From positions 777 to 14,005 of the forward strand of contig DBXN01000004.1 in assembly GCA_002309585.1 (NCBI GenBank): a DNA stretch of 13,229 nucleotides, read 5' to 3'. Numbering within the stretch: the first letter of the stretch is position 1; each line of letters starts with the position of its first letter. This document shows, one piece after another, positions 1-6,524 of this stretch. The notes under the pieces are model-generated. The model did not search any database. It worked only from the letters and a program-made list of their open reading frames with translations, and was not told the DNA's origin. This stretch comes from Verrucomicrobia bacterium UBA1211 (GTDB lineage: Bacteria > Verrucomicrobiota > Kiritimatiellia > RFP12 > UBA1067). A program made the translations under genes and the position numbers.

Positions 1-293
1 ATGTTCTTCACGTAGTCAGCGTGACCCGGGCAGTCAACGTGCGCATAGTGACGGGTCTCGGTGCTGTATTCGACGTGCGAGGTCGCGATCGTCAAAATTT
101 TGGTCGGGTCACGGCGGCCGGCGGACTCGGAGGCCTTCGCGACTTCATCATAAGAAACGATCTTGGCGAGGCCCTTCAGGGACTGCACGTTCGTGATAGC
201 CGCAGTCAAGGTGGTCTTGCCGTGGTCAACGTGGCCGATGGTGCCAACGTTCACGTGGGGTTTATTCCCGCGATCAAATGTCTCTTTTGCCAT
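1..293 (-). CDS. tuf: Elongation factor Tu, N-terminal part (cut by window edge)
   Basis: EF-Tu is the cytoplasmic GTPase that delivers aminoacyl-tRNA to the ribosome. Only the first 97 codons are present; the gene runs off the left edge. Visible motifs are the P-loop GHVDHGKT (residues 20-27), the end of switch I (TSHVEY, 71-76) and the G3 motif DCPGH (87-91). The protein begins [17 protein letters not shown], as expected for the family. The start at 293 is preceded by a purine-rich AGGAAGGAAGAG ribosome binding site. Switch I is odd: where most bacteria have RGITI, this protein reads TKILTI (64-69). The magnesium-binding Thr can still be aligned (Thr68), but the preceding Arg-Gly-Ile is lost and the loop is rebuilt as GRRDPTK. 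From memory, planctomycete EF-Tu shows a similar replacement, so I read this as a lineage signature and not as damage. The gene lies 56 bases downstream of tRNA-Thr and is probably co-transcribed with it. Confidence 0.97.
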   Translation of the reverse strand, partial: MAKETFDRGNKPHVNVGTIGHVDHGKTTLTAAITNVQSLKGLAKIVSYDEVAKASESAGRRDPTKILTIATSHVEYSTETRHYAHVDCPGHADYVKN

Positions 294-349
294 TTCTACT
301 CTTCCTTCCTGTGAGAGGATGTGATAACAAACCGAACAACCGCCAAGGA

Positions 350-425
<76 letters not shown>

Positions 426-516
426 CTTGAACGAAAACCCCCACCGGGAGGATCAACCTTGCCGTTGCACGCCTTCTTTTCGCCAACAACGGTTAGGTGA
501 AAAGAAAACGGGTGAT

Positions 517-545
517 AATTTATAAAATTGGCGCGGCGAAGTCAA
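517..545 (-). promoter_or_regulatory. Sigma70-type promoter for tRNA-Thr/tuf
   Basis: On the minus strand there is a -35 TTGACT (540-545), a 17-base spacer and a -10 TAAATT (517-522). An overlapping TATAAA at 519-524 gives a 15-base spacer. The predicted transcript starts near 510 and has a leader of about 85 nt before the tRNA. That leader contains a CCGTTG/CAACGG stem and a short GC hairpin followed by TTTT close to the tRNA 5' end. The promoter lies only 27 bases past the stop codon of the microprotein gene at 573. Confidence 0.7.
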
Positions 546-572
546 CCCCCAAACGAGAAAAAAAACAGGAAG

Positions 573-704
573 TCACAAATACCCGTTCTGACGAAGCCAT
601 TTAACCGCCACACCCAGCGCAAAAAGGGCGATTACCCATTTGAGATTCCGCGCCTCCTGCGGGGTCAGCCACCCTCTCCGCCGGTTGTTGTCGGGGCCGG
701 ACAT
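573..704 (-). CDS. 43-aa single-pass membrane microprotein
   Basis: I do not recognise a family. The reading frame starts at ATG 704, ten bases after a GGGGAG ribosome binding site (713-718) and 16 bases after the stop of the 233-aa gene, so the two very likely form an operon. The product begins MSGPDNNRRRGWLTPQEARN, a basic and polar N-terminus, and continues into a hydrophobic stretch (WVIALFALGVAVKWL, about residues 24-38) that fits one membrane helix, with a short polar tail ending RQNGYL. The arginine-rich N-terminus suggests it stays in the cytoplasm (positive-inside rule). The frame is open upstream to about 800, but that extension overlaps the neighbouring gene and has no better ribosome binding site. 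The coding assignment rests on ribosome binding site, spacing and composition only; function is unknown. Confidence 0.6.
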   Translation of the reverse strand: MSGPDNNRRRGWLTPQEARNLKWVIALFALGVAVKWLRQNGYL

Positions 705-720
705 GGCGCTTCTCCCCAGC

Positions 721-1422
721 TTACCCTCGCCCCTGGACCAGATTGAAGAACCGGTCCTGGTACAGCTCGAAAACCCCGTGGTCCTGCAGCAGTTTGCCAA
801 GCGGCTTGATCAGCGCCGGATCGCGCGTGGCGGACTCGAACGCCTTCTCGATCTCGTCCCGAACCGCCTGCGGGACTCCGTCCTGCATCTCGAAAAGATG
901 GCGCTCGTTCATCTCGCGGATGTTGGCGGAGGCGGAGTTGCGGATCACCGTCCAGAAGAGCCGGACCAGGCAGACGTCCCACGGATCGTCCACCCCCTGC
1001 ACCACGGCGGAGAAGGGATCCTCCTTCACCGCGTTGTCGGACTGGACACGGGCCAGCACCGCATCGACGGAGTCGGAGACCACCTGCTCGCTGAACGCCT
1101 CCTGCTTCAAGGTGTAGCCGTAACGGAGAATGCGAACCGTATCCTCATGCTCCTTCAGCCACTCCATATACTTATGCGCTTCTTCGCCGAATCCCTCCAG
1201 AGCGAGACTCGCATAGCTGGAGGGCAAAATGATCTGGGGCTTCAACGCCTGCATCCGCCCCTCGCGGATGCGGACCTTCCCGACCCCGTCCATCAACTCG
1301 CTGATCAGCCGATAGTTAATAATGGTGTTACCGAAGGTCTCCAGATGCCGACGCGGCGGCTGGACGATCTTCGTGTTGTTCACGGCGTACCAGAAATCAA
1401 ACTGTGTGGGCTTTTTTTTCAT
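721..1422 (-). CDS. Conserved hypothetical protein, 233 aa, PVC-type
   Basis: This is a soluble-looking protein with no signal peptide or membrane segment. It starts MKKKPTQFDFWYAVNNTKIV and is rich in charged helices (for example EEAHKYMEWLKEHED and RDEIEKAFESA). I associate proteins with the same opening (KPTQFDFWYAVNNT) and a conserved DPFSAVVQGVDDPWDVCL segment with Verrucomicrobiota and relatives, where they are annotated hypothetical; this is recollection, not a search. No catalytic motif or nucleotide-binding loop is visible. The start at 1422 lacks a clear ribosome binding site, and the second to fourth codons form a run of eight A. A GATAAT near 1433-1438 could be its -10 element, but the nearest TTGACT is about 20 bases upstream, which is too far for a normal promoter. 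It is followed after 16 bases by the 43-aa membrane microprotein. Confidence 0.88.
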   Translation of the reverse strand: MKKKPTQFDFWYAVNNTKIVQPPRRHLETFGNTIINYRLISELMDGVGKVRIREGRMQALKPQIILPSSYASLALEGFGEEAHKYMEWLKEHEDTVRILRYGYTLKQEAFSEQVVSDSVDAVLARVQSDNAVKEDPFSAVVQGVDDPWDVCLVRLFWTVIRNSASANIREMNERHLFEMQDGVPQAVRDEIEKAFESATRDPALIKPLGKLLQDHGVFELYQDRFFNLVQGRG

Positions 1423-1459
1423 GTGTTGCGGGGTACATTATCAAAAACGGTCGAAGCCC

Positions 1460-1480
1460 GAAAGTCAAAAGTCAAATCTT
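1460..1480. repeat. Short degenerate heptamer repeat (AAAGTC type)
   Basis: GAAAGTC (1460-1466), AAAAGTC (1467-1473) and AAATCTT (1474-1480) are consecutive 7-base units, and a further GAAAGTG lies at 1488-1494. The array sits between two divergent genes. It resembles the low-complexity intergenic heptamers found elsewhere in this window (8960-8980). Two good units could arise by chance. Confidence 0.35.
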
Positions 1481-1570
1481 GGCGATCGAAAGTGACGGTT
1501 TCGGCTTTCGGCCCGCGCCTGTTTTTGGTTTAATACTCTCCATACGCTTGAACCACAGAAGGAGGGAAGG

Positions 1571-3451
1571 ATGAACGTGCATCGAATCGGACGGATCGGA
1601 CTGGTCTTGACGGCCGCGTCATGGAGTTGGGGCGCCGGGGTCTCCCCGCAACCGGAACAGGTGAAGATCGGCGGCTATCTGGGCGCGCGACTCGACGCCT
1701 GCATCGCCAAAAGCGTCAAGGCGACCGACGCGATGGCCCTGACGGATCTTTTCAAAAGCAAAGCCGAAACCCATACGTGGCAGACCGAGTTCTGGGGGAA
1801 GTGGATGCACGCCGCCGTTCCGCTCGCGCGCTATGCGAACGATCCCGCGCTGAAGGCCGCCATCGACGCCTCCGTCAAGAACCTGCTCGCCACCCAGCGT
1901 CCGGACGGCTACATCGGCAACTACACCGACGCCGCCCAAACCACCGGGCCGTGGGACATCTGGGGCAGAAAATACACCATGCTCGGCCTGCTTCACCAGT
2001 ATGACGCCACCGGCGACAAGACCCTCCTGGACGCGGCCTGCCGCGTGGCGGACCACCTGATGACCCAGGTCGGCCCGGGCAAAAAGGACCTCTACAAAAT
2101 CGGCGCCTACCACGGAATGGCCAGTTGCTCGGTCCTGGAGCCGATCCTTTGGCTCCACAGACGGACCCGCCAACAGAAGTATCTCGACTTCGCGACCTAC
2201 ATCGTCTCCCAGATGGAAGACCCCGCCGACAGCGCGAAACTCGTGACGAAGGCACTGCAGAAGGTGGATGTCGGCTCACGCTTCCCCCACCCGAGCCAGT
2301 GGTGGGTCTGGGAGAACGGCATGAAGGCGTATGAGATGATGTCCTGCTACCAGGGGTTGCTGGAATACTACTGGACCACCGGCGACAAGAAGTATCTCGA
2401 CGCGGTGATCGCGACGGCGGAAAACATCGCAAAGACCGAGATCAACCTCGCGGGGTCGGGCGCCGCCTTCGAGTGTTGGTACCACGGGCAGGTCCGCCAG
2501 ACCGCCCCCGCCTACCACATGATGGAAACGTGCGTGACCACCACCTGGCTACGGCTGTGCGAATCACTCCTGCGTGAAACCGGCGACCCGAAATACGCCG
2601 ACTGGCTGGAGAAAACCCTCTACAACGCCTACCTCGCCGCCCTTTCGTTCGAGGCGGACACCTTCTCGAAGTACTGCCCGCTTGAAGGCATGCGCGGCCG
2701 GGGCGAGGACCAGTGCCGTACCCATACGAACTGCTGCATCGCGAACGGCCCGCGCGGCTTTGTCGCTCTGTTGGAGTCGCTCGCCATGACAGACGGGGAG
2801 AACGTAAACGTCAACCTCTACCTCCCTTCCACCGTCACCCTCACCGTGAAGGGTCAGCCGGTCCGCATTGAGCAGGCCACGGCCTATCCGAAAACGGAGA
2901 CCGTCACCCTGACCCTCTCCCCCGCCGCACCGGCCGCCTTCACCCTGAAGCTTCGCATCCCCGCCTGGAGCGACCAAACCGCCGCCGCCGTGAACGGCGA
3001 AGCCGTGGCGGATATCCGTCCCGGCTCCTATCTGGCGATCAACCGGACCTGGAAACCCGGTGACACCGTCACGCTGACGCTCGACCTGCACGGCCGCGCC
3101 ACGCTGCTGAACAACCATCTGGCCTTCGAACGCGGCCCGATCACGCTGGCGCGCGATGCCCGTTTCAACGACGGGAACATCCATGAGGTCTGCGGCGCCG
3201 TCAACGCCGGCAAACCGGTGCCGATGACGCTGGTCACCGACCCGACTCCCGGCCGCTGGATCTGCGTCACCACCCCGCTCCAGATCGGCATGAACCTGGA
3301 GACCCCGGAGGGCCGCACCCCGCGCCCCGTCCACTTCTGCGACTTCGCCTCCGCTGGCAACACCTGGAAGGAGGATTCGCTTTACCGGGTCTGGCAACGC
3401 ATCCCGCTGAATGTGACCCAGCAACCCTATAAGTCCTACAACGCCGAATAA
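1571..3451 (+). CDS. Secreted GH127/DUF1680-family glycoside hydrolase (beta-L-arabinofuranosidase-like)
   Basis: The 626-aa product matches the DUF1680 (GH127 and related) fold in length and layout: an (alpha/alpha)6 catalytic barrel (about residues 30-410) followed by beta-sandwich domains. In the founding enzyme HypBA1 a zinc-bound cysteine is the nucleophile, with Glu322 as acid/base and Glu338, Cys340, Cys417 and Cys418 around the zinc. Here the equivalents appear to be Glu301 (in AFECWYHG), Glu319 and Cys321 (in METC) and Cys388-Cys389 (in HTNCCIANG). Spacing between the two Glu is 18 rather than 16, so this is not a close HypBA1 orthologue; the sugar specificity is open. The N-terminus (residues 1-22, ending SWGA) looks like a signal peptide, so the enzyme should be periplasmic or secreted. 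The start is set by AGGAGG at 1560-1565, five bases before ATG. A possible -10 is TTTAAT (1529-1534) with no good -35. The pyrophosphorylase gene follows after 67 bases. Confidence 0.9.
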   Translation: MNVHRIGRIGLVLTAASWSWGAGVSPQPEQVKIGGYLGARLDACIAKSVKATDAMALTDLFKSKAETHTWQTEFWGKWMHAAVPLARYANDPALKAAIDASVKNLLATQRPDGYIGNYTDAAQTTGPWDIWGRKYTMLGLLHQYDATGDKTLLDAACRVADHLMTQVGPGKKDLYKIGAYHGMASCSVLEPILWLHRRTRQQKYLDFATYIVSQMEDPADSAKLVTKALQKVDVGSRFPHPSQWWVWENGMKAYEMMSCYQGLLEYYWTTGDKKYLDAVIATAENIAKTEINLAGSGAAFECWYHGQVRQTAPAYHMMETCVTTTWLRLCESLLRETGDPKYADWLEKTLYNAYLAALSFEADTFSKYCPLEGMRGRGEDQCRTHTNCCIANGPRGFVALLESLAMTDGENVNVNLYLPSTVTLTVKGQPVRIEQATAYPKTETVTLTLSPAAPAAFTLKLRIPAWSDQTAAAVNGEAVADIRPGSYLAINRTWKPGDTVTLTLDLHGRATLLNNHLAFERGPITLARDARFNDGNIHEVCGAVNAGKPVPMTLVTDPTPGRWICVTTPLQIGMNLETPEGRTPRPVHFCDFASAGNTWKEDSLYRVWQRIPLNVTQQPYKSYNAE

Positions 3452-3518
3452 AAGACTCAGAGGACGGTAAGGGGCCTTAAAACCCATCAACACCCTTTTA
3501 ACCATTAAGGAGAGTACC

Positions 3519-4868
3519 ATGACGGAACAGGATGCCCGATCGCTTCTGGCTCAACACGGGCAGAGCCACGTAATGAAATTCTGGGACCGGCTGAACGAGG
3601 CCGAACGCGCCGCCCTGCTTGCGCAGATCGAGCGGCTGGACTTCGACAGCCTCGCCCGGATGCAGACGCTGCTGAACGCCCCCGTGGAAACGGCAGGCGG
3701 CAACCCGACCGCGCCCCATGTGATCGAGTGGACACCGGAGACCTACGCCGAGGCGAAGGCCCGCGGCGAGGAGGAGTTGCGGGCCGGACACGTCGCCGTG
3801 CTGGTTGTCGCGGGCGGGCAGGGCTCCCGCCTGGGATACGATGGTCCCAAAGGCGCCTATGCCATCGGACCCGTCAGCGGCGCGTCGCTCTTTTACTTCC
3901 ATACCCGCAAGATCGTCGCCCTCTCCCGAAAATACAAGGTCCGGATCCCGTTCTACGTGATGACCAGCGAGGTCAACAACGCCGCGACCCAGGCCCACTT
4001 CGCCGAGCATGACTATTTCGGCCTGCCGAAGGAGGACGTGATCTTCTTTGTGCAGGGGCTTTGGCCGGCGCTGGATGGCAACGGCCAAATCATCCTCGAC
4101 CGACCCGGTCATATCTTCATGAGCCCGGACGGCCACGGCGGCACCCTGACCGCGCTGGACCGGAACGGTTGCCTGGACGACATGGAGAAACGCGGCATCC
4201 GTTCGGTCTTCTACTTCCAGGTCGACAATCCGATGGTCGAGTTGGCCGATCCCGCGTTCGTCGGGCTCCACGCCGCCAAGAACGCCGATATCTCGCTCAA
4301 ACTCTGCGCCAAGCGCGACCCCTACGAGAAGGTCGGCATGGTCGTGGTCCGCGAGGACGGCCGCTTCGGCATGGTAGAGTACAGCGAGCTCTCGGACGAG
4401 CAGGCCAACCGCCGCACGGCAGACGGCAAGGACCTCTACTTCAAATACGGCAGCGTCGCCATCCACATCTTCGCGCTGGATTTCATGAAGCGTGAGGCCC
4501 GCAAGGCGATGCCGCTTCACATCGCCCACAAGAAAATCCCGGTCTGCCAGGATGACGGCACGATCCTGAAACCGACCGCGAACAACGGTTGCAAGTTCGA
4601 GAAGTTCATCTTCGATGTCCTTCCCGACGCAGACACCGTCGTGAATGTCGCGTTTGACCGAGCGGAGGAGTTCTCCCCCGTGAAGAACGCCGAAGGCGAG
4701 GACTCCCCCGCCACCTGCCGCCGTGACCTTCAGGCCAAGTGGGCCAGATGGTTCGCCGCCGCCGGCATGGCCGCCCCCACCCTGCCGCTGGAGATCGATC
4801 CCGCCTACGCCTTGAACGCGGACGATCTCAAGGCGAAGGGTCTGTTGCTGCGGGAACTCGACCGGTAG
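3519..4868 (+). CDS. UDP-N-acetylhexosamine pyrophosphorylase (UDPGP family, eukaryote-like UAP/AGX type)
   Basis: This cytoplasmic 449-aa enzyme is predicted to make UDP-GlcNAc (or UDP-GalNAc) from the sugar 1-phosphate and UTP, releasing pyrophosphate. The nucleotide-binding loop is AGGQGSRLGYDGPKGAY (from about residue 98; GGQGSR at 99-104). Later family motifs are MSPDGHGG, FYFQVDNPMV, KVGMVVV, VEYSEL, ANNGCKFEKFIFD and EEFSPVKN, in the order found in eukaryotic UAP1/AGX proteins. It is unlike bacterial GlmU: there is no left-handed beta-helix acetyltransferase domain. A UTP-glucose-1-phosphate uridylyltransferase role is the main alternative within the superfamily, but the ANNGCKFEKF and EFSPVKN motifs favour the HexNAc branch. 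AAGGAG at 3507-3512, six bases before ATG, fixes the start. It lies 67 bases after the GH127 gene on the same strand and converges on GH20. Confidence 0.9.
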   Translation: MTEQDARSLLAQHGQSHVMKFWDRLNEAERAALLAQIERLDFDSLARMQTLLNAPVETAGGNPTAPHVIEWTPETYAEAKARGEEELRAGHVAVLVVAGGQGSRLGYDGPKGAYAIGPVSGASLFYFHTRKIVALSRKYKVRIPFYVMTSEVNNAATQAHFAEHDYFGLPKEDVIFFVQGLWPALDGNGQIILDRPGHIFMSPDGHGGTLTALDRNGCLDDMEKRGIRSVFYFQVDNPMVELADPAFVGLHAAKNADISLKLCAKRDPYEKVGMVVVREDGRFGMVEYSELSDEQANRRTADGKDLYFKYGSVAIHIFALDFMKREARKAMPLHIAHKKIPVCQDDGTILKPTANNGCKFEKFIFDVLPDADTVVNVAFDRAEEFSPVKNAEGEDSPATCRRDLQAKWARWFAAAGMAAPTLPLEIDPAYALNADDLKAKGLLLRELDR

Positions 4869-4871
4869 CCC

Positions 4872-4914
4872 TTTCAGATGGCCTAGAAACTCTCGGCTTC
4901 TAGGCCATCTGAAA
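4872..4914. repeat. 17-bp perfect inverted repeat (long hairpin)
   Basis: The left arm 4872-4888 (TTTCAGATGGCCTAGAA) and right arm 4898-4914 are exact reverse complements around a 9-base loop. The hairpin starts three bases after the stop codon of the pyrophosphorylase and lies between convergent genes. There is no strong U-tract on either side. It may act as a transcript-end or RNA-stability hairpin for either strand, or be part of a mobile repeat family. Its right arm also forms the first unit of the TTCTAG array. Confidence 0.85.
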
Positions 4915-4950
4915 TTCTAGAACCTCTTGAACTTCTAGGGCCTCTAGTAT
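4898..4950. repeat. Three near-tandem 17-18 bp units headed by TTCTAG
   Basis: TTCTAG recurs at 4898, 4915 and 4933. The units read TTCTAGGCCATCTGAAA, TTCTAGAACCTCTTGAAC and TTCTAGGGCCTCTAGTAT, so head and centre (CC-x-TCT or CCTCT) are kept and the tails drift. The first unit doubles as the right arm of the long hairpin. This looks like a degenerate intergenic repeat family, not a CRISPR array, since there are no spacers. Confidence 0.6.
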
Positions 4951-4956
4951 TTCAGT

Positions 4957-4985
4957 GCCCCATTATGGGGCGCAACCTTTTAATC
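4957..4985 (+). terminator. Terminator-like hairpin after the pyrophosphorylase gene
   Basis: GCCCCA (4957-4962), loop TTA and TGGGGC (4966-4971) form a perfect 6-bp stem, extendable by a T-G pair. T-rich DNA (CCTTTTAATCTTATT) follows on the plus strand, beginning about seven bases after the stem. The delay before the T run makes it a weak intrinsic terminator. It ends against the GH20 stop codon (4986-4988), the right place to stop plus-strand read-through. Confidence 0.5.
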
Positions 4986-6461
4986 TTATTCTAACGGCGC
5001 GCAGTTCACCTTCTGGCCGACCAGCCGTTTACGGTGGGTCTGCATGCGGGCCTTGAAATCGGCGAAACCGGGTTTCTTGTCGCCCAGCCACAACACCTCC
5101 GCCAAGGCGCAGGCGCGCGGCCACATCTTCCACGCGAGATCGAACTCGTTCCAGGTATACTCGCTCCAGTTGTTGCCCTGGCCGCCCAAAATGTGCTTCC
5201 GCGCCTCTTCCGGCACGTCCTTGCACGGATCGAACGAATAGCAACGCTCGAGCGTCACACGCCCGCCGATGTATTGGAACGGATCGTCCGGCAGTCCCTG
5301 CGCGTAGTCGAGGTAGCAGTAGCTGGTCGGGGTCATCACGATGTCGTGCCCGCGCATCGCCGCCGCGACGCCCGACACAAGCTGATGCCCGGCGCCGCCC
5401 CGGCTGCTCTCACGCCAGTTCATCCCGATCGCCGATTTCGGAATGTCACCCAGCAGATACTCGTCCCAGCCGAGCGCCCGCTTGCCGCGCGCCTCCAGGA
5501 ACTTGACGAAGTGGCGCGTGACCCACGGCTGAAGGTCATGTTCGTCCTTCAACCCCTCGGCCTTGATACGCGCCTGGCACTTCGGACAGCTCTTCCAGCG
5601 CACCTGCGGACACTCGTCGCCGCCGATGTGGACCACATCGCCCGGGAAGAGTTTGCAGACGTAATCCAGCACGTCCTCCATGAACTTGATCGCCTTGTCG
5701 TTCCCAAGGCAAAGCACATCCTTCTCAATACCCCACACCAGACGCGGCTCGCGGGCCTTCATATTCTCCGGCACGCACGCGAATTCGGGATAGGCCGCCA
5801 ACGCCGCGAAGACGTGGCCCGGCAACTCGATCTCCGGCACGATGGTGATGTGGCGTTCCGCCGCATACGCGACGATCTCCCTGATATCCGCGTCGGTGTA
5901 GTAGAAGGGACCATACTTGATCCCGTTCAGATCGGCGGCGTCCTCCTTCGCCCCCCGATGGGGATGAGTCCCGTGGCGGGGACTGGCCGACCGCACCGCG
6001 CCGTATTTGACCAGTTCGGGGTAACCGGGAATATCCAGCCGCCACCCCTGGTCCTCCGTGAGATGCCAGTGCAATCGGTTGAACTTGTGCTGCGCCATCA
6101 GATCCAGCGTTTGCTTCAAGGTCTCTTTGCCGAAGAAGTGGCGGCAGTCATCGAAATGGATTCCCCGCCATTTGTACGCCGGCGCGTCCTCGATCTCGAC
6201 ACACGGATAGGCGTCGGGCTTTCCCTTCCCGCCGGGCACCTTCATCTGCGCCAGCGTCACCCCGGCGTAGTACTTTCCCGCCGCATCGGAACTGACAACC
6301 GTAATGCCCTCCGGCTTGACAGACAGCCGATAACCCTCCGCCGGAATCGAAGCGTCCGTCTCATAACGGATCTCCGGCTTCACACATGTCCCCGCGTTCT
6401 CAACGACCTTCTCTGGCCTCGGCACCAGCGCGAGCGCCGTCAACATGGACAACATCACCAT
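4986..6461 (-). CDS. Secreted beta-N-acetylhexosaminidase, GH20
   Basis: The enzyme removes terminal beta-GlcNAc or GalNAc from glycans by substrate-assisted catalysis. A short GH20b-type N-terminal domain (from PRPEKVV to about residue 90) is followed by the catalytic barrel. Landmarks are HWHLTEDQGWRLDIPGYPEL, VPEIELPGHVFAA and the catalytic pair in HIGGDECPQ (Asp282-Glu283 in this numbering), then the barrel-closing region WNEFDLAWKMWPRACALAEVLW. A CPQVRW-SCPKC segment after the active site holds three cysteines. The start is uncertain. AGGAGG (6469-6474) is seven bases before ATG 6461, used here (491 aa). ATG 6467 (MKMVML...) would give a more typical signal peptide but only one base of spacing. 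ATG 6509 has no ribosome binding site and lies about nine bases after the predicted transcription start. A hydrophobic N-terminus (MLSMLTALALV) suggests export. It is divergent from tdh and convergent with the pyrophosphorylase gene. Confidence 0.93.
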   Translation of the reverse strand: MVMLSMLTALALVPRPEKVVENAGTCVKPEIRYETDASIPAEGYRLSVKPEGITVVSSDAAGKYYAGVTLAQMKVPGGKGKPDAYPCVEIEDAPAYKWRGIHFDDCRHFFGKETLKQTLDLMAQHKFNRLHWHLTEDQGWRLDIPGYPELVKYGAVRSASPRHGTHPHRGAKEDAADLNGIKYGPFYYTDADIREIVAYAAERHITIVPEIELPGHVFAALAAYPEFACVPENMKAREPRLVWGIEKDVLCLGNDKAIKFMEDVLDYVCKLFPGDVVHIGGDECPQVRWKSCPKCQARIKAEGLKDEHDLQPWVTRHFVKFLEARGKRALGWDEYLLGDIPKSAIGMNWRESSRGGAGHQLVSGVAAAMRGHDIVMTPTSYCYLDYAQGLPDDPFQYIGGRVTLERCYSFDPCKDVPEEARKHILGGQGNNWSEYTWNEFDLAWKMWPRACALAEVLWLGDKKPGFADFKARMQTHRKRLVGQKVNCAPLE

Positions 6462-6468
6462 CTTCATT

Positions 6469-6475
6469 CCTCCTT
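6469..6475 (-). promoter_or_regulatory. Ribosome binding site deciding the GH20 start
   Basis: AAGGAGG on the minus strand is the strongest Shine-Dalgarno match near the gene. Its distance to ATG 6461 is seven bases and to ATG 6467 only one, so it supports the inner start and argues against the longer frame from 6509. Confidence 0.7.
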
Positions 6476-6524
6476 GCAATAACGTGCCACTCAATCCCTT
6501 ACCCATCATTGAGGGTTTAGGTCA

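Noticed and set aside
21..314. 97-codon plus-strand frame at the left edge
   Set aside because: Antisense to tuf, whose GHVDHGKT and DCPGH motifs are unmistakable.
426..516. Additional tRNA genes between the promoter and tRNA-Thr, as in the E. coli tufB cluster
   Set aside because: No cloverleaf, GTTCGA-type T loop or acceptor pairing could be found in this stretch.
705..800. N-terminal extension of the 43-aa microprotein
   Set aside because: It overlaps the end of the 233-aa gene in another frame, encodes a Cys/Ser/Thr/Arg-rich shadow sequence and lacks a better start than ATG 704.
640..1533. 297-codon plus-strand open frame across the 233-aa gene
   Set aside because: Antisense to a gene with protein-like composition; no ribosome binding site and no recognisable motif. 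Its tail merely translates the AAAGTC repeat.
2564..4529. Long minus-strand frames opposite GH127 and the pyrophosphorylase
   Set aside because: Both are antisense to genes with catalytic motifs and strong ribosome binding sites; products are low in motif content and rich in Gly/Val/Arg/Asp.
4898..4950. TTCTAG units as a CRISPR array
   Set aside because: Units are contiguous without spacers, only 17-18 bases long, drift strongly, and no cas gene is nearby.
5034..6482. 482-codon plus-strand open frame opposite GH20
   Set aside because: It lies entirely antisense to a well-supported GH20 gene, its product is rich in Arg/His/Leu/Pro without motifs, and long antisense frames are expected in GC-rich DNA.
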